A stretch of DNA of 64,000 nucleotides. It comes from Tricholomella constricta. Taxonomy: Eukaryota; Basidiomycota; Agaricomycetes; Agaricales; Lyophyllaceae. Location: NCBI GenBank assembly GCA_013368375.1, contig JAACJP010000024.1:558001-622000 (forward strand), given 5' to 3'. Position 1 is the first letter of the stretch. Each line of letters begins with the position of its first letter. The notes below the pieces were generated by a model. That model saw only the letters and a list, made by a program, of their open reading frames with translations, did no database searches and was not told the origin of the DNA. This document shows, piece after piece, positions 11,290 to 21,521 of the stretch. A program made the position numbers and the translations under genes.

Positions 11290-11512
11290 TAGAATAATAT
11301 TTGCAACATCAAACAGATTTTTAACAAGTAAGTACATACTCTGGTTGTTCCGCAGATGACTCCAAATCAGAATCATCCTTGTTATTTGGTGGAGAAAGAA
11401 GTCTAAAATAATATTTGCAACATCAAACAGGTTTTTAACAAGTAGTAAGTACATACTCTGCTTGTTCCGCAGATGACCCCAAATCAGGATCATCCACGTT
11501 ATTTGATGATGC
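11290..11512 (-). repeat. Tandemly duplicated mini-exon plus intron, 113-bp unit
   Basis: ATTTGCAACATCAAACAG recurs 113 bp apart (about 11,299 and 11,412). Each copy has an intron and a short minus-strand exon encoding an acidic block ending SSAEQ. It lies just upstream of the large CACTA transposase exon and probably lengthens its acidic N-terminus. Confidence 0.7.
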
Positions 11513-12086
11513 ACTCCTAATATAATATTTATGTATCATAATATACCAAATTATAAAGGCCAGATAACATACTGAGTGAAAGCTGTCTGAGCATAAGCAT
11601 ATTTTCATGTCTGATCCCTTGTGTACCACGAGTTATTTGAGGACGAGTTGCACGGGTCAATCTGGAAGATTGACGGCCTCGGATGTCTCCCAGTTGTGGT
11701 CCAAACTCCACAGTGCTTGAAGGATTCGTTCGGCTAGACTATGTACGACGACTTGCACGCAAGATGGGTTGATCAGATACACGGGGCATGATGATGAGGG
11801 GGAGAAAGTGAGGGCATGCACAAGGCATATCAAGACATCTGCACTACCTAGGTTTTCCGATGACAGATAGGCGCGCATGTTGCACGAGATGAACTCCACC
11901 ATCTTAAGCTCCATTAGGTATGTGAAGTCCAATCCAAGGGGATAACATCAAGATAGGTACTGTTAGGACTTGTGTAGCATGCCGGTTACAGAGTTATTCT
12001 GGAACCACCGAAGCGGACAGGCCTGACGTTTGTCAAGGAAGACGGCCTACGAAGGAGTGTTTGGAGGTCATGAGCGTTGACGAAGG
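11513..12086. other. Unassigned stretch between CACTA remnant and element A
   Basis: Short minus-strand open frames at 11,932-11,657 and 11,711-11,529 may be upstream exons of the CACTA gene. They have no motif I recognise. Nothing else is visible. Confidence 0.3.
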
Positions 12087-12099
12087 TGTTCACCGGGGC

Positions 12100-12316
12100 T
12101 GATTCGAACGAACGAGCTCATGTGATACGAGTGTGAAGCCGAATAGATTGAGAGAGAGAGAGAAACGAGAACGAGAACGAGAACTAGTCTTAACAATAGG
12201 TAATATTGAGGTAAAGAGTCTGGAAAGAAGTGGTGTCATATTATATACAGTGGATGTGCGTGGGAAAGCATAGTGGGATGTGATTTTAGGGGTGGTTGTT
12301 AGGGGCGGTCGTGACA
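12100..12316 (-). repeat. Element A 3' LTR
   Basis: Matches 28920-29129 over almost its whole length with scattered differences. The inner end is sharp (…GTGACA at 12316) because it abuts the polypurine tract. The outer end is uncertain by about 13 bp (12087 or 12100). Confidence 0.75.
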
Positions 12317-12330
12317 TTACCCCCTCCTCA
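12317..12330 (-). other. Element A polypurine tract
   Basis: On the minus strand GAGGAGGGGGTAA lies directly before the LTR start TGTCACG. This is the expected position of the plus-strand primer for reverse transcription. Confidence 0.7.
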
Positions 12331-12539
12331 AGCGTCGAGCCACTGAGACGCGGAAAAAGGTTCGAATATGGGGAGTGTGGCGGTTGTTTTCGTTTCTAGG
12401 TTGCGCGCGGTCACATGAGGGGCACGTGTGGGTCTAGATGAATTGTGGGTCCGTGTGGGTGATTTGGAGGATCTCGGAGATCGAAAAAAGAGGAAAATTC
12501 TGGCTGTCTTTCCTTTTCTATTTCTTTTTTGTCTTCTTC

Positions 12540-13452
12540 ATGTCGTCCTTCAAACAAAATTCTGCGTCCTCCGCCTCCGCTACTCAGGTTTTGCGCGATC
12601 AAGAGTTGGCGCGATTATCCGTCGAAGATCGGGCGCATGTGGCGTTTCTGGGCGTGCCCCCATCTGTTTCCCCAGTGCCTTCTCTTCCCGGAATCACCAC
12701 ACTTCGAGATGGGGGTGTCGAAGGTGTCGAAGTCATCCCCAGGTCTTCCCTTGATCCCTCTACACCCTCTCTCCCTCGACTGGTCGTTCGTCTTCTGGCT
12801 CAGGCTCCGCAAATCCGTCGCCCCCGTTCAACCACTCCGGAGGCCCTTTTCGAGTTATCCAGTGATCCCGTGTCGCGTCCTGCAGCGACCTCGTTGTCAT
12901 GGGGGCCACTTTTGACAGACGCGCTTCTGGCGGAGGTGATGTGTACCGCCGTGCGAGTTCCTCCCTCCTTGGCTTGGTGTGAGGCGCATGGCCCGGTAAG
13001 TGTCGTATTTCGTTTGTGATCGGGCTGGATGTTTCATCTGATTACTTGTTCTGGCCCTTCGTTAGTGCGATCGGTGTCGGACGTGTTGGCAGCCTTGCCA
13101 TTTTCAGGAGGTTCGTCTACGCGGTACCCTTCCCTGTGTCGATTGCCGCGCTAAGCACGCCCTGTATTTGCTCTCGCTTGATCATGGTCTTGAGGTGGCG
13201 TCCAGGGAGTTGTCGATCCCCTTGGCATGGCTGCGGTCCCGTACTGCGGGTTTTCATTTTTCCCGCACCGGCGTCGCGATGTCCTTCGTCGCTATCCGTC
13301 GCGTCTTGCGTGTGGCGCCGCCTTCCTTTCGACCCTCCCTTGTCTCCGTGCCCTCTGCGGAGGTCACTTCCCTTACTTCGTCTTTTGGTGATGAGGCCGC
13401 CGTCAGCGTTAGCTGTGCTTCGCCTCCGCGTGCTATTTTTTGTGGTACCTGA
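12540..13452 (+). CDS. Antisense accessory gene of element A, 5' exons, Cys-cluster protein
   Basis: It runs opposite to gag and pol. ATG at 12540 follows a pyrimidine-rich stretch. Exon 1 (12540-12995, 152 codons) is Ser/Pro-rich. A clean GTAAGT...TTAG intron (12996-13065, 70 bp) keeps phase and opens exon 2 with C-x2-C-x2-C-x3-C followed by C-x2-C (CDRCRTCWQPC, LPCVDC), a likely zinc-binding cluster. Exon 2 is open to a stop at 13450-13452, or could splice onward to a Pro/Ser-rich open frame (13533-13844). I do not recognise the family. Its position between pol and the 3' LTR fits the additional antisense genes reported in some LTR retrotransposons. Function unknown; DNA or RNA binding is only a guess from the Cys cluster. 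Confidence 0.55.
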
Positions 13453-14199
13453 GGGCAGGTCAAAAATTAGTGTCTGTTAGTCGTGGGGGTGGGTGATCTG
13501 GTCTGCAGGGGCTGGGGAGGCGTCCTTCGTTCGTGCCTCGTTCCCCCTCCCTTTCTCCCGCGGCGCCGACTTCTCCTCTTTTGGTCCCTCCTTTGTCGGG
13601 CGCTACGCGCGCGGTGTCCCCCGATACTCCCCCTGTCGAGCCTCTCTTTTTAAAGGGCTCGTCTATTTCGAATTCTCCAACGCCCGTCCTGCAGTCTTCT
13701 CCGCCCGCCATGTTGTTATCGTCCCCCCCCCCGCTGCCCCTGCCCTCCCTGTCCCTTCGCCTGAGGCGCATCTTGTTAGAGGACGTCCGGATGGGCGAAG
13801 GCGAGCGACGAGCTACAAGCCGGCGCGAGCCAAGAGAGTCCTGAATGCGGTCAAGTGAGCAATCAACAGTGCGAAACGTGAGGAGGGCGACGAGAGAGCA
13901 AGCTAAGAGTCGATCAATGTATAAACCCGAAGATACTGTTATTGTTCAGGTTGGAGATATTCTATCTCCAACCCAGGCTTATATACTACATCGCCGAGCC
14001 AGTGACTAAGGCGGTATGTAAAGGCGCTGACTACGGATGAGTAACAATTGTCCAGCTGACTGATAGGAATCTAAGTAATGGTGTCGGTGTGGGAGTAATG
14101 GCTACGAAAGGGGCGTAAGAACAGTATGGCGGTCAGCAAGTATGTCTAAGGCGGGGGCCATGGGGGCCGATGACAGAGAACGAGAGACTAAGCGATAAT
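13453..14199 (+). other. Pro/Ser-rich open frame and non-coding insert between the antisense exons
   Basis: 13533-13844 is open and rich in Pro and Ser on the plus strand and may be a further exon. From about 13,845 to 14,199 the composition changes to non-coding sequence with many stops. This stretch could be a long intron or a small inserted element. I saw no terminal repeats. Confidence 0.35.
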
Positions 14200-15081
14200 A
14201 GGAGTGGGCGCACGGTGCAGCCCCTTACACATCTTCGTCTCCGACGCCTTTACGATCAGGAAGTCGTGCGGGCTCAGGCCCTTTCGGCCCAGGTCGAGCG
14301 TCTCCAGGCCGAGGGCGAACGCAACAAAGGTCGTTTTCGGGGAGTCCTATCCGAACTCGCCGACGAGCGTGAACGTTTTCTTCATCTGCAGGCGCAGACA
14401 TCGAGTGCCGTGGAGGTCGTCAACGTCGACCGTGACGTGGAGGTCGAGGATCTGCGGATGCAGGTTGCGGGTCTTGAGGATGAGGTTGCGGGTCTTCAGG
14501 GGCACGTCGTCCATCTTCAGGAGGTCCGGGACCATTGGCGTGGTCATGCCTTGGACCTTCGCCTTCGTGTTGATGGTGAGTTTCCTTCCATTCCTTTCAC
14601 TCCCTTTCCTTTTTTCTTCCTTTTCCTGAAACTTGTCGTAGCCCTCGACCTCACGCGCACCGCCTTTGCTTCCGACATGTACATCGCAGATGGTGCTCTG
14701 CGTCGCGCCCTCGTCGATTTGGAGGCGTCGCCTGTCCGAAATATCATCCATGGCGCTCATCAGGTCCTTGAGCGGCACTCGCTTCTCGAGCTTTTCCCTC
14801 CCCCCATCAACCCCGAGGTTCCCTTCCCCGTGTTTGAGCACTTCCTTGCTCTTCATCGCGCCTCACTCACTCGTGAAGATGCCCTTGCTGAGTTCGTATC
14901 CCGGTCCCAGCTGATTGCTGACGACGAGCACGTCCTCTGGAGGCAGGGTTGGTTGGGGAGGTGGGAGTTGGGCACGAGGACGGTTCCTCTGCCAGTGCGG
15001 GTCCCTCCAAGCGTCGTCGTGTTGAGTAGTCGGTTCCTTCAGCGGTGTTTTTTTTTGGACTTTCTTTGTTTCCTTTGCTAA
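14200..15081 (+). CDS. Antisense accessory gene of element A, 3' exons, coiled coil
   Basis: The open frame starts by 14170, but clear coding character begins about 14,225 (LTHLRLRRLYDQEVV). A long heptad-like region rich in Gln, Glu, Leu and Val (about 14,230-14,570) predicts a coiled coil. A GTGAGT...GTAG intron at 14576-14641 (66 bp) has a length divisible by three, so the frame stays open through it, but the intron reads as Phe/Pro-rich nonsense. The final exon ends with a stop at 15079-15081, tail-to-tail with pol (end 15241). It is probably the same gene as the Cys-cluster exons at 12540-13452; this joining is inferred. Confidence 0.5.
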   Translation, partial: RSGRTVQPLTHLRLRRLYDQEVVRAQALSAQVERLQAEGERNKGRFRGVLSELADERERFLHLQAQTSSAVEVVNVDRDVEVEDLRMQVAGLEDEVAGLQGHVVHLQEVRDHWRGHALDLRLRVDGEFPSIPFTPFPFFFLFLKLVVALDLTRTAFASDMYIADGALRRALVDLEASPVRNIIHGAHQVLERHSLLELFPPPINPEVPFPVFEHFLALHRASLTREDALAEFVSRSQLIADDEHVLWRQGWLGRWELGTRTVPLPVRVPPSVVVLSSRFLQRCFFLDFLCFLC

Positions 15082-15240
15082 ATATTTACACTTGAAGTTC
15101 GTTTATTTTTTCTTGATATCATTTTTCTTTTGTAATGTTGTTGTTCTGGGGGTCGGGGTATATATATAATGGAGTCCGTTGTCTTGGAAGAATTTGCATG
15201 ATTGTCGTGATGTGCGTGAATGTTTGTTCGAGTCCTTCTT

Positions 15241-18200
15241 TCAAGTCGTGTGGTCCCGTGGCTTTCTGGGGAATAATTGGTGGAATTCAAGGGCCATGTT
15301 CTTTGCTCCCTCTATATTCTCCGCTGGTTCCCAGGTATCGTCTTCGGGGCCGTACCCTTCCCATCGTACCAAGTAGAGGACGTGTTTTCCTCGTGTTCGG
15401 GAATCTAGGATTTGTCCCACTTCGTAGTGTTCTTCGCCCTCGACTTCGATCGTCTGCGGAGGTGGTTTTGATCGTCCGGGGAAATTCTCGTGTTCGTGCT
15501 TCTCGAGTAACTTGACATGGAAGACGTTGTGAATCCCTTTCAGTGTCGGAGGTAGTTCCAGTCGATACGCATGGCTGGAGATCTTCTGCAGGATTTTGAA
15601 GGGGCCCAGTCTCCGGTGGTCCAGCTTTTTGGAGGGGCGTTTCGTTTTGATGTTCCGGCAGTCGAGCCATACCTCCGTTCCTACAGCCCAGTCTGGTGTA
15701 GGGTCCCGCTTCTTGTCCGCGAATTGTTTGTAGGCTTCGTTTGCGATCTCTATTTCTTTGCGGAGGTAGTCCTGGAGGGTCTGGAGGTCTACGGCTACCT
15801 CCTGGGCTTCTTTCACCAGTATATCTTTTATAGAGATTGTCAAGCGGGGGTGATAACCCTTGTTCGCGAAGAAAGGGGAAACTCCTGTGGTCGAATGGGT
15901 CGTATTGTTGTACGTGAATTCTGCCAGAGGGAGTTGAGTTCGCCAGTTGGTCTGGAGATAGTTCACGTACATCCGGAGGTATTGTTCCAGTGTCTGATTT
16001 ACTCGTTCCATCTGGCCGTTGGTCTCCGGGTGATACGCGGTCGAAAGGTTTGATTTGATGTCCAAGGCTTTACATAGCGAGCTCCAGAAACGGGAGACGA
16101 AGAGGGTGCCTCTGTCCGACATGATGTCGTCAGGCAGTCCGTGCTTGGAGAAGACATGTTCCAAGAATAGCTGAGTAACTTCCTTTGCTGTGTCCGTTGT
16201 GTGACAGGGTATGAAGATGCCTTGCTTGGTAAGGTGGCATACTACAACCAGTATGGCGTCGTACCCATCCGATTCCGGTAATTCTACAATGTGGTCCATG
16301 GATATGGAGGCCCACGGCCTTCGCCCAATCTGGAGTGGTTTCAACAATCTGTATGGGCTATGGCGTGGGACCTTCGCTCTTTTACAAGTATGACAGCTTC
16401 AGACATATCGAGTGACCTCCTTCCGTAGTCCGGGCCAGAAATAAGTCCTCATGATGAGTTGTGTGGTCTTTCTGATCCCTGGATGTCCGCGCAGTTTGTG
16501 ATCGTGATGTTGCTGCAGGATGTCGAGGCATAATCTGGAATGGTCCGGTACGTAGATTCTTCCGTCGCGAAGGAGTAGTTTGTGATCATCGGATAGGGAG
16601 AACGCGGAGGTTTTTTCTCCGGGTTTGGGTGCGTGCCTTTCGAAGAAATCGTCTCGGGGTGCGTTCCGGACGTTGTTTAGTAGGAGCTCCTCGTTCAGTA
16701 TTAGGGCCGCGTTCAATCGTTTGGGGGGTATGATGATGCAGTTGTTGAAGGAGTTGTGATCCTGTTCGAAACCCTTCTTTGGATACACGTCCGCTCTTCG
16801 CGTAAGGGCGTCTGGTTTCGCTCCCAGTCTTCCGGGTCGATAGTTTATCTGGAAGTCGAAGTTCGCCAGGCATTCCGACCATCGAGCTTGTCTGCGACTA
16901 AGTTGTTTGGTCGTGGAGAAATACTGTAGATTGTTGTGGTCGGAGTACACTTGAATGCAGTGGGAGGATCCCTCCAAGTAGGCCCTCCATTGCTTGAATG
17001 CTTCCACGATTGCTAGGAGCTCCTTGTCGTAGATGTCATAGTTGAGCTCCGCATCTATCATGGTTCTCGCGTAGAAGGCGACAGGATGTAAGTCCTGCGA
17101 TGTCTCGTCAAATTGGGAGATGATCCCTGCTATGGCAAAGTCGGAAGCGTCACACTCTAGTATCACCGGTAGCTGCGGATCGAAGTGTCGTAGAATGGGT
17201 GCGGAGGAGAATGCTTTCTTTAATAGTTCGAAGACTCCTTCGCATTCGGAATCCCATTTCCAGATTGTGTCCTTCTGCGTGAGTTTGTTTAGCCTCTTCG
17301 TTATGCCCGAGTAATTGTCGATAAACCGCCGGTAGAAATTTGCAAAGCCTAGGAATGATTGGAGTTCCTTGACCTTCGTTGGTCTAGGCCACTTTCGGAT
17401 CGCGTCGACTTTTCCTGGATCCATTTTTACTCCGCCGGGGGATACGATGACGCCTAGATATTCGATCTCCGTGGTGTGAAAGGTGCATTTCTCGGGTTTC
17501 GCATGAAGGTTGTGTTTCCGGAGCCTTTCGAGGATCTTCCGAACATGTCCGTGATGTTCCTCTATGGTCTCCGAGAAAACCAGAATGTCGTCGAGGTAGA
17601 TCACTACGAACACGTCGTTCATGTCGTGAAAGATGTCGTTCATGAAGTGTTGGAATGTCGCGGGTGAGTTTGTCATGCCGAAAGGCATTACCAGGTATTC
17701 GAAAAGTCCATAACGAGTGCGGAAGGCTGTCTTCCATTCGTGTCCCGGAGCTATGCGTACGTTGTTGTAGCCCACTCGGAGGTCGATCTTCGAGTATACT
17801 TTCGCTTTTTGAAGTCGGTCTATGAGATCTCCGATCAGAGGTAAGGGGTAACGGTTCTTCTTGGTGATCCGATTTAATCCTCTATAGTCCACGCATAACC
17901 GGAGTGATCTGTCCTTCTTCTTTGCGAACAGTACCGGAGCTCCCGCTGATGAGCTCGAAGATCGGATGAACCCTTTTCCGAGCATCTCGTTGATATAGTC
18001 CTTCAAGGCTTTCAACTCCAGTTCGGACATGTTGTATATCTTTCCGAAGGGAGGGGTGGTGTTTTCATCGAGTTCCACTGTGTGATCGTAAGGTCTATGT
18101 GGGGGGATGGTTTTCGCTTCGCCCGCTGAGAATACGTCTTCGAAGTCCCTGTACTCCGGAGGTACGACTTCTTCAAAGATTTCCTTTTCTGTCTTTGGTT

Positions 18201-19713
18201 GCTTGGTTTTGTCGTCGGAGGTGTTATTGGCGTGGAGGTGTTCTTCCTGTTCAGCGGGGGAGATGTGTAGTTGGAACACTGTACTGTAGCTCTGTCTCTG
18301 ATGAGGCTTGCGAATGGCGCCGCTCTGATCAGGCGGATGTTTTGTGTTTCGACATCCCCTTCTCCCTCTCCGGTTTTGTCTTCGACCTCCGTTTCTGGGT
18401 TGGTTTCCTCTTCTTCCTGTGTTTCTGTCGTTGGGGACGTTGCAGATTTCCGTTTGGGGTAGGGTTTGAATTTTGACCTCGGAACGTTTGGAGGAAAGTA
18501 GTTCGGTGGAGGTGGTTTTCGGGTGCATTTCCGTCCTGTTACCTCCTCTTGCAACTGGGTTGTCGGTGTTGGTACTTCCTCTTGGGGTTGGTTGGTGTTT
18601 GGACGGTTGTCTTCCTCCTTCCTGATGTCGTTGAAGGTGTCGTTCTGATCGTTGTCATTGTCCCGGAGGTCCCTGAGGAGGGGTTGTTTTTCCGAAAGGG
18701 GGTTGGCTGGTTTCGGAGCTTCGACGTCTTCCTCCTCCTCAAGGGTCACGGTTCCCCATTGTGTCTTCTGAGAAAGCAATATCGCGGCTAGTCCTGCTCC
18801 TTGTTCCATGGTCATGGACATTTCTCGCCAGTCGATGTCCGGATTTGCTTCCCGTAACCAAGGTAGTCCGAGACTAGTGGTGTGGCCGGGTGTAACTGTG
18901 TTATGAGGAGGTCGGCCTTATACTCTAGTCCGTTCTCAAGTTTGATTGTTTCGGGACTATGGTGTGAAATGGCTCCACCTCCGCTGGGGTTTCTGTCGAA
19001 CAGTTGTAGGGTCATGGGGCTGGCAAGAGGTTCCGGTTTCGTACACGAGGATTGTGCTATGAAATTTCCCGCCGCTCCACTATCGATAAGTGCCTGTAGT
19101 CGCGTTGAGGATCCTTCTAACTGTACTTCGATCGTCAAGGAGCGAGCTGACCGTGAGGGTAAGCGTTGATCTCCTGTGCTTGTTGTCGTTGGGGCGACTT
19201 CCTTTTTCCTTCGGAGGTCCGGTAGTGATCCTTCAATTTTGCCGTTTGACCCCCTTCGTAGCGTGATGCAGAGGTCTTTCCAGTTTATTCGGGGGTTGAC
19301 CTCCTTCAACCATGATAGTCCCAGCACTATCGCAGCTGTCTCGTGGAGTTTCGTAAGGAGGAACCTTATCCTCTGCGTGGTGCCGTCACTGAATTTGACG
19401 TCGTTGGTGGTATAGTGTGTGATTTTGCCCGATGCGGAGAGTTCTCCATCAAATAGGCAAAGGTTTATTGGGGGTTTGAGCTCCTCAAGGTGGAGCCCGC
19501 GTGATGTCGCCATGTCGGAGTCCATGAAGTTGTCGGTAGCTCCGCTGTCGATAAGCGTATTTTCGGGTTTTTCTCCTCCTCCGTTTGGCGTGAGGTGTAT
19601 TAAGAATGCCAGGGACGAGTGGGAGGAGAGTGTTACAGTGCGGGTGTCCGTTGTCGATAATGTCGTTGCGCGTAGTGTCGAGTTAAAGTCCGGTTTTAGA
19701 TCGTCGCGATTCA
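15241..19713 (-). pseudogene. Element A pol: protease, RT, RNase H, integrase, chromodomain
   Basis: The pol frame overlaps the end of gag in the -1 frame. Protease has LIDSGATDNF near 19,550. A one-base deletion near 18,875 breaks the frame before PWLREANPDIDW. A second shift lies near 18,285. Reverse transcriptase (YLDDILVF near 17,600) and RNase H (ECDASDFA, about 17,150) are in one long frame, 18,528-16,399. It ends at TGA 16399-16401 inside the integrase zinc finger (RYV*SCHTC), where CGA (Arg) is expected. Integrase continues (SMDHIVELPE, SDRGTLF, YHPETNGQMERVN) to a C-terminal chromodomain (YEVGQILDSR...VRWEGYGPEDDTWEP) ending at 15241. Chromodomains direct such elements to heterochromatin. 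Inactive in this copy. Confidence 0.88.
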
Positions 19714-20892
19714 GAGCCCGGGCAAGTCCTGAATCGCCTCCGCGTTTCCCTCTTCTGCCTTGTGGTGAAATTCGAAGATGTCATCGCCGATGAGGTAGGT
19801 CGCTCTACCCATGGTGTTTGCTGTCGGGCAGTCGCGCATCCAGTGCTCCAGGTTACCACATAGGATGCAAGCCTTGTCCCGAATCTGTTGTTGCTTTACG
19901 TCTTCGTCGATCTTCACCCAGGGACGTGTTGACTTCTTGAAACCGAAATTGTTGGCTTGTAGGGCTTCTTCATCGTCCCATGCGGTTTCTTGATCCTGCG
20001 CCTTACCTTCCTTACCTGTGTCCGGGTCCTGGTCATGACTTTCGGCGTTCAAACGTGCGTTCCTGTTTCCCTGAGTCGTTTCCGGTGTTGTGCGGTGTGC
20101 GGTTCCCGTCGAAGGTCCAATCGGAGGTCGTGCGGAGGTGTTGGAGGCGTTCGCATTATTTGCCCAGAGGGGTTTGTAGGACTTTGGGTTTTCTATGCGA
20201 TGTTCCCAATACCTCCGGTCGATTTGAGTGACCAGATCTCGGTAACCTTCGTAAGTTTCGGGGCTTGGTGCGATGGCCAGTACGTTGAGGATTCGTTGGG
20301 GGAGCGCTTTTCGAAGCGTGAACTGTAGCGCTACCCAATTCCAGCCTGTTTCGTATGCTTCCTGTTCGAACTTGATGATGAAGGCTGTGAACTTTTCCCA
20401 TTCCTTCATTTTCAGTCGCGAGATGTTATTCTCGGCTTCCACCCTGGAGTTCGGTATGCCGAAGCGTGATCCCAATTCGTGTACGAACCCTTCCCAGTTC
20501 GTGAACATTGGGTGTTGCGGGTTGTACGTGAGTTGCAGGCGGAAGTAGTCCATGGCTCCGTCTTTTAAGTAGGAGCTCGCGAATGATACTTTCAGGTGGT
20601 CCTGTTCGTAGGTAATCGCCTTGGCTTGAAACGTCACCAGGCATTCCGTGACGAAGGTTTTCCATCTCCTCGGTTCCTTTCCGGTGAAGGGGTCCGGTTT
20701 CCTGATGTCGATTTTCGATTCCAGGTTTAGGAGGTGTCGGTACTGTTCCGGGGTCAGGTTTTGGTTTGGACCTAAGAGTTGTTGCGGTGGAGGTGGGGGT
20801 CGTTGAGAGTTTGCGAATTGACCTCCTCCCGGATTTCCGGGTGGGCCTCCTCCTCCTCCTCCCCCGTGACCTCCTCCTCCCCATCCGGGGCC
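19711..20892 (-). pseudogene. Element A gag, 3' half (capsid and zinc knuckle)
   Basis: It continues the gag frame that is interrupted at 27271. It starts in the Gly-rich linker (GGHGGGGGG), then capsid-like sequence (KPDPFTGKEPRRWKTF, SYLKDGAMDYF), and ends with a CCHC knuckle ILCGNLEHWMRDCP near 19,845. The stop is at 19711-19713. The two gag halves are in phase if element B and one target copy are left out, so before the insertion gag was one frame of about 930 codons. Confidence 0.82.
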
Positions 20893-20897
20893 TCCTC
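20893..20897. repeat. Element B target-site duplication, left (TCCTC)
   Basis: TCCTC precedes the LTR at 20898 and recurs at 27271-27275. Five bases is typical for Ty3/gypsy integrase. Confidence 0.92.
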
Positions 20898-21394
20898 TGT
20901 TAGGGGAACACCTGTTTGGTGATCACGTGACCATCCGATTCCTCGGACGAGCACGTGACCGACCGCTCCCCAGATGATCGCGATCCCGACCCCGACGCTC
21001 CGCCCCAAGCATCGGTGTACATACTTATAACTTCCTGTCGTTACTTCCCCTTCCAGCGCGCGCCCGATCCCGATTCCCGACATCCCGACGTCGGTCACCC
21101 GACCTCGTGCGCCTGCACCCTGAGCCACGAGGATCGGACAGCGTCGGGAACGTGTACATACACGCGCCGCTGCCCATCCGTTATCATTTACGTACCATAC
21201 ACCCCAGAGAGCCGGCCCTCAAGTAGTTACTCGTATATAGTCATCCTCCTGACATGGGGGAATCCTTTACTCTATTCTCATTGGATTCCCCTCTGCCAGG
21301 TAGGTCTACTTACGTTCTCTCTAATCGTACATAATATAACATTGGATTCCCCTCTGCCAGCACGACTAAGCTCTGCGCTGAGGTTGCCCTAACA
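20898..21394 (+). repeat. Element B 5' LTR
   Basis: 497 bp, TG...CA ends. Compared by eye with 26774-27270 I found no difference. It should contain the promoter. Confidence 0.95.
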
Positions 21395-21521
21395 GCAGAA
21401 TAGAGTAACTCTAGAAACCCGACGAAGCCGACCGATCCGCTTCCGCGCCGAAACACGCGTCTGCTACACGCGACCGTCCAACGCGCGCTCGCCCCGATCG
21501 CCCGTCCAGTCCCGTTTCGAG

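Noticed and set aside
20955..21392. A 145-codon open frame repeated identically at 26831-27268
   Set aside because: Both lie wholly inside the two LTRs of element B; the identity reflects LTR identity, not a gene.
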